NCBI GenBank assembly: GCA_033032175.1
Contig: CM065322.1
Span: forward strand, 7,626,001-7,690,000
DNA length: 64,000 nt
Reading direction: 5' to 3'
Source: Saturnia japonica
Lineage: Eukaryota; Arthropoda; Insecta; Lepidoptera; Saturniidae
The notes under the pieces: generated by a model
The model's input: the letters and a program-made list of their open reading frames with translations, nothing else
Database searches by the model: none
Told to the model about the DNA's origin: nothing
Shown: positions 1 to 10,629 of the stretch, one piece after another
Layout of the letters: every line of letters begins with the position of its first letter
How positions within the stretch are numbered: the first letter of the stretch is position 1
Program-made: the position numbers and the translations under genes

Positions 1-582
1 GTATTATTGTAGCGCTGCCAAAGACGACAAATAACACTTCTTTGAATGCCAAAATGTCGAGATACCTGAGATTAATTACTTCCCGCTTGCAACATCCCTA
101 CAGCTCTTTGCATTTCATCTGCCATCAAATGACGTCGCTTGGTGACGTAAAGAATATCTAACAATTCAATTTTGCCACTAACTTTATTTAAATGGTTGGT
201 AAAATTATAAAATCAAGACTAAATGTAGCAATTAAAACGCACTTAAATTCAAACAAATTCGCAGTCATTTGAATTTTATGAAAAAAACAAAACACAATCA
301 AATTTTTTTTTTACAACCAGCCAGTATGTCATCAATAACAAAAAAATTTACTTACCTACGCACTTTGTTTGAGTAAATATTTAAAAATTAATTAATATAA
401 ATGGAAAAATTTGTAATATCACGCATGTTGCTTAGACTTTTTTGATGTGTGTATTATATATTGGAATTGAAGTTTTATAATTATTACCACCTAATATGGA
501 ATTGCTTAAAAATTTATTGGCAGCTATTGACGACTTAAATGATACTGACAGACGATTTCTACCATTTTTTTTATTCCGTCTT
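1..582. other. No recognised feature (left edge)
   Basis: AT-rich sequence with no open frame of note, no tRNA-like boxes and no match that I recognise to the repeat families seen elsewhere in the window. It may be flanking sequence of the LINE fragments that begin at 583. Confidence 0.4.
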
Positions 583-1260
583 CTAAAATACTGTTATTTG
601 ATTTTTTTGTAAAAAGTAGCCAAATTTTAGTTGATGCAGAGTTGTACCTGCTTTTGGATCCTCTGTTACTAATTCCACTGTAACAATATAAGGACCGGGA
701 TCTGAGTCTTCATATAATTGTCTGTTAACATTATTTGACAATTTCTCATCTGAAGTATTACTATCAGTATTATGAGAACTTTGAGCGCTCCCTACCTCGG
801 AAGACTTGGTGGAAATAGGTATATTTATTAAAGAAACATTTGTAATTAATCGCATCTTATTAAACGAAAAGATTTCTCTTTTATTGGTTTAAAAGTCTGA
901 GTCAATTTCCGTCTATACTTTTTCATATCCTCAACAGATCCTAAGCCCAACATTTTAGGGTCAGAAGAAATATATTTATATGCATCTAATAGTGTTAACA
1001 AAGGGTGTTTCTCAGGAGGAGGGTCTGGCTCAGGATCCAGATCCATGATATAAATGAAATTAAAAAACTTACCACTGAATGTTCTCGAAGCTACACAAAA
1101 TTAACTAAACTACACAGAATTACGGATATAAAAGTAGAAAAGAAAGACAAACTATAAGAATAAACAATAACAATGAAAATATAACGCCACAATTAATTAA
1201 AACCAAAAAATGTCGACCGCCAAATTTGAAGATTCCCGCCTCTCTCCGAAATAATTAAAT
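583..1260 (-). mobile_element. LINE 5' fragment: leader plus frameshifted ORF1 start
   Basis: Two overlapping minus-strand frames lie here: 1046-846 (66 aa, acidic/proline-rich start MDLDPEPDPPPEKHP) and 855-583 (90 aa). The second holds a motif reading DSDPGPYIVTVE, followed by AGTTLHQLKFGYFL. This resembles the conserved stretch (GPYxVxVE.., GTTLxPxKFGxFL) of ORF1 proteins of jockey-like non-LTR retrotransposons. The two frames overlap by a few bases and are best read as one protein broken by a frameshift. The stretch 1047-1260 would be the element's leader. It faces away from the RT fragment that starts at 1347. A small host gene is possible but less likely. Family recall is from memory; no search was run. 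Confidence 0.5.
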
Positions 1261-1346
1261 TTAAAAGTTATGTAACCTCAAATGAACCACTTCTTCTTCT
1301 TATAAATAATCGCAACGGTATCGTATAAAAGTTCTGTCATATTATT

Positions 1347-3853
1347 TTGACAGCGCTTGAAAAATCAAATCCACAGATTACTAATATTTCAAGTTCCCAA
1401 GCCTGTTCTAAAAAATCTAGACTTTCAAAAGTTCCTTGGTGGAATGAGAGATGTGCTTCAGCTTTTAAAAATTGTAAAGAGGCTTACTTAAATTTGAAAT
1501 GTAATCCTTCACTTGTAAATTTTATAGAATTTAAAAAGATTCTAGCTTTAAAAAAACTAATTATCAAACGAGAAAAAAATTATAGTTGGCAAGAATTCTG
1601 TTCAAAGTTAACTCGTTTTCTGTTTCTAAAATTTGGCAAACTATGCGTTTATTCAATAAAACTTTCTCTTCATCTAAATATAATAGAGCTGTCGCTCCTT
1701 GGAATAACGATTTCTTGAAAAAATACACTCCTGATTTCATAGAAGTTCCTCTTTGTTTACAATTTAGTGACTAATAATAGCAGTAACTCTTTTCTCGATA
1801 ATTCATTCACACTCGAAGAATTAAATTCGGCTATTAAATCTAGAAAAGATACAGCCCGTGGATTAGATGGTTTTTCATACAAAATGTTTAAAATATTGTC
1901 CTCACGAAACTTGTCAAAATTTTTGTGTGTTTTAAACTCCTTATGGTACGCCTCTCTTATCCTAAAGGAACGGAAAACGGATTTGTTGTTACCTTCACTT
2001 AAGCTCGATAGATCCCAACAGTCCTGACTCATATCGTTCAATAACGTTAACGTCTTGTGTTGGCAAAATATTTGAACAGCTTTTAAAATTACGTCTCAAA
2101 TTTTATATCGAACATAATCATTTGTTACTTAACAATCAATACGGGTTTCGGGGCGGATTTTCAGCTCGCGAAAGTATAGATCATCTTTTTACAGATATTA
2201 ATTCAGCTTTTAATGAAAACAAACACGTTGCATGTGTCTTCTTCGATGTTGTGGGAGCTTCTAATAATGTGAACATTAGTGTGTTATCTGCTTCTCTACT
2301 GAATATTGGCATTCCCGTAAAATTGGTCCGATGGACCTATAATTTTCTTAATCCTAGAGAAGTCTTTATTAAATATGATAATAGAGTTTATGGACCCCGA
2401 ATTTCTTTCAAAGGTGTGTGTGTCAAGGAGGCATCTTAAGCCCTCTATTGTATATACTTTACATATATAAACTTAACATAGTTCTGGGTTTTGATGTGGT
2501 TAATTTGCAATTTGCTGATGATTTGGTCGTATACTGTAGCGGTGATGATTTAATGCAAACTGAAACTAAGTTAAATAGTGTTTTACAACGCCTGTATAAT
2601 TATTTTTGCTGTTTGGATTAAATTAATCCACATAAAGTAAATTGTAATATTTTCTAAAAAAAAGATAGTTACTTCTGAATTATCGGTCTTTTATCATACA
2701 ATTAAAATTCCTTTTGAGACCACGGTTAAATTCTTTGGTGTGTTATTTCAGGAAAATTTTACATGGTCAAAATATGTCGATTACTTGATTATACTCTAAA
2801 CTTAGACTCAATTCTGGTACTTATCTTACCAATCATATAAATGATGTGATGAATATTTTAAATGGCTACGATATTTATAAAAATAGTTCCTTACCCTGCT
2901 ATGATGGAGAGTATGAAAGTAAGTTTAATAAAATGAAAATAGATATTGATAGAACATTATGTACGAAACATGATGTCTACAGCAAGCTTTCTGAGTGGCG
3001 AGAATACAGACAGGTATACACTGATGGAGCGAAGTCTAAAAAATAAAGTGTCTATGGCTTTATATGATTTAACAGATCGAGTCGGACATGGCTTGAAATT
3101 GCTGGATGTAACAAGTATATATACTGCAGAGGCATGTGCAATTCATGCCGCATTGGATTACGTAGAACATAAGGTTCAAACTAACCCTAACTGGATAGAT
3201 TGGATCATACTTACAGATAGCATGAGTGTGTTATTGGCTTTACTAAATCCATCATACTCATCTGGTACTCATTATATTATTCATGATATTCATAAAAAAT
3301 ATTACATACTCACAACTCAATATAACTTAGATCTAAGTTTATTCTAGACCCCATCTCATGTGGGCGTTATTGGCAATGAACAAGCAGATTATTTGGACAG
3401 GCAAATTACTAACACTTCTGATGCGGTACCGTACAATAATATTAAAATTCCTGTTTCTGATAGTCTCGTTTTGGTCAAGAAAGAAATATATGATAAATGG
3501 CTTCGTCACTAGGAAGAAACTCTTCATCGGAAAGGACTATGGTACAGAGCAAATAGTCAAAATATTAAAGCACCATGGTTTTGTGAAGAAAAATATGTCA
3601 ATTAAATAGACGATTTTATACAACAATATGTCGCTTGCGAATTGGTCATGGCAGATTTAACGAACATCTCTACAGAATGAATAATATATCATTTCCATCT
3701 TGCACATATTGTAATTCTGGCTTACACCATCTTTGGAACACATATTTTTTGAGTGTACATGCTTTACTATACAAAGACTGGTTTTTATTACCGACTTGTT
3801 ATATGTTTATGGAAATGCCGAGAGTATTCCGCGCTCTTTGCAATAAATTTTGA
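1347..3853 (+). mobile_element. Degenerate non-LTR retrotransposon ORF2 (RT + RNase H, I/R1-like)
   Basis: Successive frames on one strand spell a broken LINE polyprotein. In order: the region after the endonuclease with PWWNERC (about 1430); RT fingers with ARGLDGFSYKMFK (about 1850); NNQYGFRGG and FFDVVGASNNV (2122-2290); CQGGILSPLLY and the catalytic box FADD (about 2510). An RNase H domain follows, with YTDGA (about 3020), AEACAIHAALD (3130), LTDSMSV (3215) and a SHVGVIGNEQAD-type end (3355). Last is a Cys-rich tail RIGHGRFNEHLY..CTYCNSG (3640-3730). At least five frameshifts or stops break the reading frame, and an aspartate in the AFDxV box has become asparagine. RT plus RNase H plus a Cys tail points to the I/R1 side of LINEs. 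It is dead, and its 5' part is missing or inverted. Confidence 0.85.
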
Positions 3854-3939
3854 AGAATCAGTAGTGTTATCGTTCCATATGCAACTGCATATGGTCTACA
3901 ATTGAACATGTTTAATTGTACTACAGTTATGTTATGTGG

Positions 3940-5165
3940 GCTCCACTTGTCCGCACTTAGACTCTTCCTAGGTCCAGTGTGCGTAGATATTCCGACTGGC
4001 TATTCCAGCCAGCCCAACTCCGACCAGAAGCACAGAAGCCTCCTGGGGCATTCACAGGCTTCTCGAAGTGACCTCGGGTTTTTGAGGGTTTTCGCCCGTT
4101 GGGTTGCAACTCCCGCGCATTTCAGGACTACGTGGGTAGCGGTTTCTTCGCCCTCCATGCATGCTCTGCACATGGGACTGTCAGTGACACCTAGAATATA
4201 AAGGTGTTTGTTAAATGAACAATGGCCAGTTATAGTGCCTACCATAACACGTAGATCACTTCTATTAAGACCAAGAAGTCGCCGCGACAATCGCGGTTCA
4301 GGGATGGGCAGTGTCTCTCTCGATTGTCTACAGTCACTGGCTGTTGTCCATTGATCTTTATGTGATTCTGTTGTACTTTGACGCAGCCACGAGCGAATCA
4401 GGCTGAACGGCAGAGGCAATATGGGTAAAGGACCCATCCGCAGAGTGCCGGAACCTCTCTTTGCCAGTTCATCTGCTGCGTCATTGCCCAGTGATCCGCT
4501 GTGTCTTTTAATCCACTGTAGGGTACTTTGTTGTTAGTTGTAACCTTTTCCAGTACTTTGTGACACTCATTTATAAGCCCAGAGTCGTGTATGTTACTCT
4601 CCAGAGCTCGTAAGACTGCAGTGCTGTCGGAGAGAATTCTTATATTGTGGTTCTCTATTTTCCTGTTCAGCACTGCGTTTGCCGCCTCAGTAATGGCTAC
4701 ACATTCACATTGGAAGATGGAACTGTGTGGCCCTAAAGCTATTGATATTTTAATGTTTAGATCACAGGAAAATACCCCGGCGCCTGTTCCTGTATCAGTT
4801 TTTGAACCATCTGTATATATGCGAACCTCGTTTATGCCGGATTGGTACTGTTTTTCTTCGCATAGTTCTATCGAGTACTTTCTGTTGAAAATATGTTTCT
4901 TTAGGATCCTATCACACGGAGAGCTTAACAGAGGTTCGTACATTATAGCCTTCTTTAAAATTTTTGTGTGTGGTCCATTCGGATTGCCCCACAGTCCCAG
5001 ATTTGTCATTCGTATTGCTGATACCGCGGCCTCCTGTTGTATAAAGAGATCTAAGGGTGGTATGCCGAGAATGACTTCCAGGGCTGTTGTTGGCGTGGTG
5101 CGCATGCAACCGGTTATAGCTGAGCAAGCCAAACGTTGGAATTGTACTACAGAAAAAGGATTAGG
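3940..5165 (-). mobile_element. 5'-truncated R1/LOA-like LINE 3' end (RNase H and zinc tail)
   Basis: Two minus-strand frames (5165-4398 and 4437-4000) join by one frameshift near 4440-4500. The first gives the post-RT linker (LACSAITGCMRTTP, ALEVILGIPPLDLFI) and an RNase H domain with YTDGSK, CECVAITEA and ILSDSTAV. The second gives the C-terminal tail TGHCSFNKHLY..CRAC...ETATHVVLKC, the CCHC-like finger typical of R1/LOA/Jockey-type ORF2 ends. The RT itself is absent, so this is an ordinary 5'-truncated insertion. It is a different element from the one at 1347-3853 and has the opposite orientation. Its truncated end lies about 380 bp before the REXO1 start codon. Confidence 0.85.
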
Positions 5166-5545
5166 TTTCTTCTTTATGAAGATATACATAGAAAAAACTA
5201 TTACTTTGGCTTTGAAAAAATTTAGAAAATTGGATACTACTTTATACATAGTATAGAGAAAATTGAAGACATGGTTATGGCCTTTATACAAAAAAATACA
5301 TATGACATGGCTTTAGCCTTTTAACTTGAACTTGGAATAAAAAACATCCGACTTGGCTGCATGGTCTTAGATACCTTTGCCTTTCCCTTTCACGAAGAAA
5401 GGGAAGAACTATACCAAAAAAAAAGTTTGTGGTTTACTCTATGGTGATGTTGGTTATTGGTCTATGGTGATGTGTTTGTCTGATAGATGGGTGCTGTGGT
5501 ACGGATTTTGTTTCATATTCTCTCTTCGTGAAAATACGAAATCAA
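5166..5545 (+). promoter_or_regulatory. Short upstream region of REXO1, probable promoter and 5' UTR
   Basis: Only about 380 bp separate the truncated LINE end from the REXO1 start codon, so core promoter and leader probably lie here or in LINE sequence. No TATA box is convincing. A perfect 9-bp inverted repeat (TTCCCTTTC 5383-5391, GAAAGGGAA 5397-5405, 5-nt loop) is the only structure I can point to. Confidence 0.3.
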
Positions 5546-8500
5546 ATGTTACCTTCAACAGGATATTTTAAAGGAATTAGTTGCCCTTTTTACGACAGCG
5601 GCTTATGTGAACGACCTTATTGTCATTTTCGACATGCCAAGAGAGATTCCCAAAACACAGAAAGAGATAGCATCGAAAGTGAAGACATTTTACAGAAATT
5701 GGTTTCAGCCGCTGTTCAGAAAGTTTTACAACAAACAGAAAAGTCTACTTCCGTTGCACAAACGTCATTAGCCGAAGATGTTTCTGATAATACAAAAAAT
5801 AATGTATTGAAAGTTTCAAAAGCTACATATAATCCTACGCCAATATCAGAATTAAATAAAATTAATGTCACAGATGTAGAAACGATTGAAGAAAACGAAC
5901 AAAGAAAAAGACACATACCTGTTCCATATACACCACGAAAACCTGCCAGCGTGCCTTTAAGAAAACCTCCAGAAACAAATGGTTCCTTTAAACCTTATAT
6001 TTATATACCACCCCAAGTAAAGTACACACCGGGATGCACTGAAAATGTTCAGTGTGACTCTTACACTCCGCCAGGTTCAAAAGAATCTAAAGAAACGTAT
6101 TTACCTGGTACTGAAAAAAGACTTCAGGAGTATAATCCTGATGATAATGCACAAAGTAAAGGTAGTGTAAGAAATTATATTCCATCTGACAAAAGTGTTA
6201 GCAAAACAAAAGTTTTGGAATACCAACCAACAAAAGTAACTACAAAGAAGGAACTTCAATCTGTTACTTATCAACCAACACCTAGATCACTTGCTCCATG
6301 TTTTTCGAGTGATGAAGATGAACCTGATACTAAGAAACAAAAATTATCTAATGATCTAAATGGTCTTGATGATCTTGGACCAGAATTTGATATTTTGGAT
6401 CAAATATTAGATGAGGAAACACATGATTTAGAAGGTAAAAATAAAGTGATAAAAGATGCGAAAGATAAAGATAAAAACGTCAGATCTAGTAATAAAACTG
6501 ATAAAGGTATAGAAGATTCAAAAACAGAAAACTCAATAAGAAATAGTAAGGAAACTATTAAAGTTGATAATAAGAATATAAAAAATGCATCTAAACCAGA
6601 AAACCAGTTATCAAAAAGTTATTCAAAGGGAGTAAAGGATGATAATCTTACAGAAAGGAAAAGTTCGAAAAAACAAAAGAAACTTAGAGGTCATAAAGAA
6701 TATAATGAAAGCAATAAGGATGAGACAAAATCACATAAAGATAATAGTAAAACATCAAAGTTACATAAACATGAAAGTACTACATCTGATGATAAAGAAA
6801 AAAGCAAATTATCAAGGAAAAAATCTAAACATAAAAGTTCTAGTAAAGATAGAGAAAAAGAGAAAAATAAACATAAAAAAAGTGACAGACATTCAGAAAA
6901 AGATAAAAAATATAAAACATCAGAATATAATGCTAAGAATTCTAAACATTGTTTTTCAAGATCAGAATCTAAAAGCAGTAAACACAGTCATCTCACAGTC
7001 AGCACTCACAGTAGTTACAAAGATTCTAAAGAAAAATATAAAAGTAAAGATAAGCCAATCAGCAAGATATCTGATATTCGTCATTCTGAGGAAATTACTG
7101 ATGAACACTATTCTTTATCAGATTCAGATGAAGAAGCCATAGCTTTAGAATGTAAAAAAATATTTGAAGAGTATGTTCCCACAGCAAAAAATAATATTGT
7201 AGAAGATACACCACAAATAGAAGATATGAATAATGATGAAGAGTATATTCCAGGAAAAAAAAGAATATCTAGGACACATGATAAAAATATGAAAGTGATA
7301 CAAAAGTTACCAGTGAAACCTAATTTCAAAGCAAGTGCTATTCAGGCTATGACAGAAAGATTAGCCAAAGTTAAAGAATTTCATAATTCAAGAAATATTG
7401 TCTTGACAACTAATAAAGACAGTGTAACTAATAAAATAGATGTACATAAAAATAATTTTAACACCCACAGCTCTGGAAATTCTAAAATTCGTATAGCACA
7501 TGTGCCATATGCATCAACATTAATGCATGCTAAAAAAGATATTTCCCATATTCACTCTACCTCAAATTCTGACTCACAAAGCAATCCCTCTACAAGCACT
7601 ACAATAACACAAACTGTAAAGAAAGGGGCACAACGAGTAGCCCATGTACCCAATGAAAAATTTATTGACAGACCTGGTGTTCTGGAACCATTATCATCTA
7701 AAATTACAGCCAATATAAGATCAACTTATTTAAATATGATGATAGATGAATGTTTAAAATTATATATTGCAGCAACTGATGCTTATGCTAGGGCTCAGCA
7801 TGAAGAATTAACAACTAGTAAAAAGTGTTCAACTGTGCAAATATACAAAAATTCTGCTGTTTTAACTGTAAACAGGTTGAGAAAAGAATTGCAAGAATGT
7901 AATGGAGTTAAAAAATCGAGTTGTGACAATTCAACAACAGAAAAGGGACAAGATGTAATATCTGGAAAGTCAAGCAATATGGGTTCTTGGAGCATAGAGT
8001 GTAAAAACAGAAAAAATTTTGATCATTCAAAAGAATTAACTGGTGCAAAGTTTTATAATAACATATCTAAATGGATTATGACAGAAGAACAACTTCAAGC
8101 AAATGGCTTCCCACGACCACATATGAGTGGAGAAAAAGGTCATGCTGTAATATATGGACAAAATAAACAAAAACCACCAAAAGGCTTGATAAGGACTTGT
8201 TGCAGATGTAAAAAAGATTATACTGTTGATAAAAAAGGATTTCCATCCCTCAAAGAAGAATGTATTTATCATCCAAATAACAAATACAGAGTGCGCGGTG
8301 AAGCTCGATATCAATGTTGCAGTCAAGATGGGACCTCAGATGGTTGTTGTATAGCTCCGAGTCATGTTTATGAATATGTGGATTTTGAAAATTTAAAAGG
8401 CTTTGTAAAAACTCTACCTCCTGATTCTGTGATGAATGACTATGGTGTATACTCTTTAGATTGTGAAATGTGTTATACAACACATGGCTTAGACTTAACC

Positions 8501-8932
8501 AGGGTCACAGTTATTAATTCTACATGTAAAGTAGTGTATGAAACTCTTATAAAACCTTTGCATCCTATTATTGATTATAATACGAGATTTTCAGGAATTA
8601 CAGAAGAACAAATGGCTGAAGTGAAAACAACATTGTTAGATGTACAGGCAACATTACTAACAATGTTTAATAGTAAGACTATATTAATAGGGCACAGTTT
8701 AGAATCAGACTTTAAAGCTCTTAAACTAATTCACGACACGGTTATTGATACAAGTGTATTATTCCCACATAAAATGGGTCCTCCCTATAAAAGAGCATTG
8801 AGAAATTTATCTTCTGAGTATTTAAAGAAAATTATACAAAACTCTGTTGAAGGTCATAATAGTGCTGAAGATGCTTTGGTGTGTATGGAGTTGATTCACT
8901 ATAAGCTGAAAGAAGAACTAAAAATTAGATGA
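5546..8932 (+). CDS. Rexo1: RNA exonuclease 1 homolog (REXO1), single exon
   Basis: This encodes 1128 aa in one uninterrupted frame. I chose ATG 5546 because MLPSTGYF matches the family start; an in-frame upstream ATG at 5528 would add six residues. Domains in order: N-terminal CCCH finger (C13, C21, C26, H30); a long Lys/Ser/Asp-rich disordered middle (about 270-540); an EloA-BP1-like region (about 695-785, starting RVAHVPNEKF); a Cys-rich zinc region (about 884-935, TCCRCKKDY and QCCSQDG); and a C-terminal DEDDh 3'-5' exonuclease. The catalytic set is complete: D972 and E974 (SLDCEM), D1055 (GHSLESD), H1104 and D1109 (GHNSAED). Relatives are nuclear RNA exonucleases, and the vertebrate one binds elongin A. 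The fly homologue is, I believe, prage. The lack of introns is notable. Function is inferred from the family. Confidence 0.95.
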   Translation: MLPSTGYFKGISCPFYDSGLCERPYCHFRHAKRDSQNTERDSIESEDILQKLVSAAVQKVLQQTEKSTSVAQTSLAEDVSDNTKNNVLKVSKATYNPTPISELNKINVTDVETIEENEQRKRHIPVPYTPRKPASVPLRKPPETNGSFKPYIYIPPQVKYTPGCTENVQCDSYTPPGSKESKETYLPGTEKRLQEYNPDDNAQSKGSVRNYIPSDKSVSKTKVLEYQPTKVTTKKELQSVTYQPTPRSLAPCFSSDEDEPDTKKQKLSNDLNGLDDLGPEFDILDQILDEETHDLEGKNKVIKDAKDKDKNVRSSNKTDKGIEDSKTENSIRNSKETIKVDNKNIKNASKPENQLSKSYSKGVKDDNLTERKSSKKQKKLRGHKEYNESNKDETKSHKDNSKTSKLHKHESTTSDDKEKSKLSRKKSKHKSSSKDREKEKNKHKKSDRHSEKDKKYKTSEYNAKNSKHCFSRSESKSSKHSHLTVSTHSSYKDSKEKYKSKDKPISKISDIRHSEEITDEHYSLSDSDEEAIALECKKIFEEYVPTAKNNIVEDTPQIEDMNNDEEYIPGKKRISRTHDKNMKVIQKLPVKPNFKASAIQAMTERLAKVKEFHNSRNIVLTTNKDSVTNKIDVHKNNFNTHSSGNSKIRIAHVPYASTLMHAKKDISHIHSTSNSDSQSNPSTSTTITQTVKKGAQRVAHVPNEKFIDRPGVLEPLSSKITANIRSTYLNMMIDECLKLYIAATDAYARAQHEELTTSKKCSTVQIYKNSAVLTVNRLRKELQECNGVKKSSCDNSTTEKGQDVISGKSSNMGSWSIECKNRKNFDHSKELTGAKFYNNISKWIMTEEQLQANGFPRPHMSGEKGHAVIYGQNKQKPPKGLIRTCCRCKKDYTVDKKGFPSLKEECIYHPNNKYRVRGEARYQCCSQDGTSDGCCIAPSHVYEYVDFENLKGFVKTLPPDSVMNDYGVYSLDCEMCYTTHGLDLTRVTVINSTCKVVYETLIKPLHPIIDYNTRFSGITEEQMAEVKTTLLDVQATLLTMFNSKTILIGHSLESDFKALKLIHDTVIDTSVLFPHKMGPPYKRALRNLSSEYLKKIIQNSVEGHNSAEDALVCMELIHYKLKEELKIR

Positions 8933-10629
8933 TCTATGCATATATTGTTGCCACAATTACATTTTTTGTCATTGTTTAATTACAGGATTAAAATCCTTAA
9001 GACACTCGTACAACATGTATTTTGGAACAGTTATATTATTGGCCAATTAAAACTACTTTTGGAATCTGTCCTATAACATTATATAATTAAAAAACTTATA
9101 GGATTTTATAACATTATTTAAACTTGTGTATGGTATTAGTATGGCAATATAATTAAGCAATTAAAGTTCACTGTAAGACTAATGGATATTTATATAATGA
9201 TATTTTTCTAACATGGTTTATTTCATTTCTTATGAACTTTTAGAGTAATAAGGTAGGTGGTACACAAAAATAAAAGTCAGGTGAAACTGAAAATAATATT
9301 TTACTAGAAGACAAAATATTACACATACGTTATGTCCCTAGAATTATTAGACATTTAAAACTTCCAGCATTATTAAAAACAAAACATATTGAAGACAAAG
9401 AACTTGTACTATTTTAGGTAAACAACATTGGTTATTGAGATTGTTATCAAAGAAAGCATAGTACACATATTATTTCCCAAATCATAATATATATTATAAA
9501 TAGAAAATGGGTCATTAGGACATATGAAAATGTAAATTTAATACAACCAATATTGAATCTTACTATCTAGTGTTTTGTCAGATGAATTTTACGAGTTACA
9601 AATATAGTTTTCAGCTACACACAATGAAGCATAATTATTATATTAATTTGAGTGTAAATATAAACTATGTATACATGCCAATAAAGAAAACTAAAGACTA
9701 ATAATATCAACTATAACCAACAACTTTTATGTTACACTAGACACTATTTTGTACTGAAAAAATGGGTACCAAGTATTATTCATTATCTAAAAGTAAAATA
9801 GTTGCAAGTGGTTATGATAATGTCTACCGCATAAACAAAATTAATTCACATTTCATTTAACTGTTATAATTCATCAATGTAATTTAAATTTATGTATGAT
9901 TTATATAATTTGGATTTGTTCAAGATAAATACAGTAACTAAATAATTCCATACTTTGTAACAAAATTCTATTTATAAACTCCTAACTAAGTAATATATTG
10001 CTTGCATATGAACTCTTTTTACTACAAAGGGTGTAAAGACCATTCACTCGCATCAATCTCACAAACACAATCAATTCACATTATGATATCAGAGCCCCTA
10101 TACTTCAGTAAAGCCAAAGTATAAAACAGTTTTAATTCCAAATTGTCTAGTGAATACATAGAAGGTTGGTGATTACAATTGAATTGAACAACTGGCAAAT
10201 ATAATAAAAGATTATTCTCATATTCCCCAGCTACAAATTTGTTACATTACTAAGATAATTGTATACAAACATGGGAAATTTTAATAGATTGCTAAGAAAG
10301 TAGGTAATATGTGAGAAGCAACTTGTTGCTGTCCTTAAAGTTAGTGTTGAAATATTTTTAATGTCAAAGAGGACAATTTTAAACTTTCATCACTAATTAA
10401 TTAATTTTAATGTGTTGTTTAAATTTTGGCTCCTTATTGATTAAGTTAGTTTACCAAAACCATTACCATCTGCTACAGTTTACGAGCAGTTGTTTCAATA
10501 TGGTGTATAAAGTAATAACAATTTCAATTTACACTTGTCCCAATGAATATACATGGAGGTATTGGCCAGTGTTTACGGCAATGTAGCCCGCTTGTACATC
10601 ACTGATGTCAAGATCATTGATATCCTCTG
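8933..10629. other. Intergenic region with 3' UTRs of REXO1 (+) and Ubc6 (-)
   Basis: AT-rich non-coding sequence between two converging genes. An AATAAA at 9269-9274 is a possible REXO1 polyadenylation signal. TTTATT strings (AATAAA on the minus strand), for example near 9219, could serve Ubc6. I see no repeat family or open frame of interest. Confidence 0.4.

Noticed and set aside
6639..7142. 167-residue lysine/isoleucine-rich frame inside REXO1
   Set aside because: It is a frame-shifted shadow of the Lys/Ser-rich middle region of REXO1.
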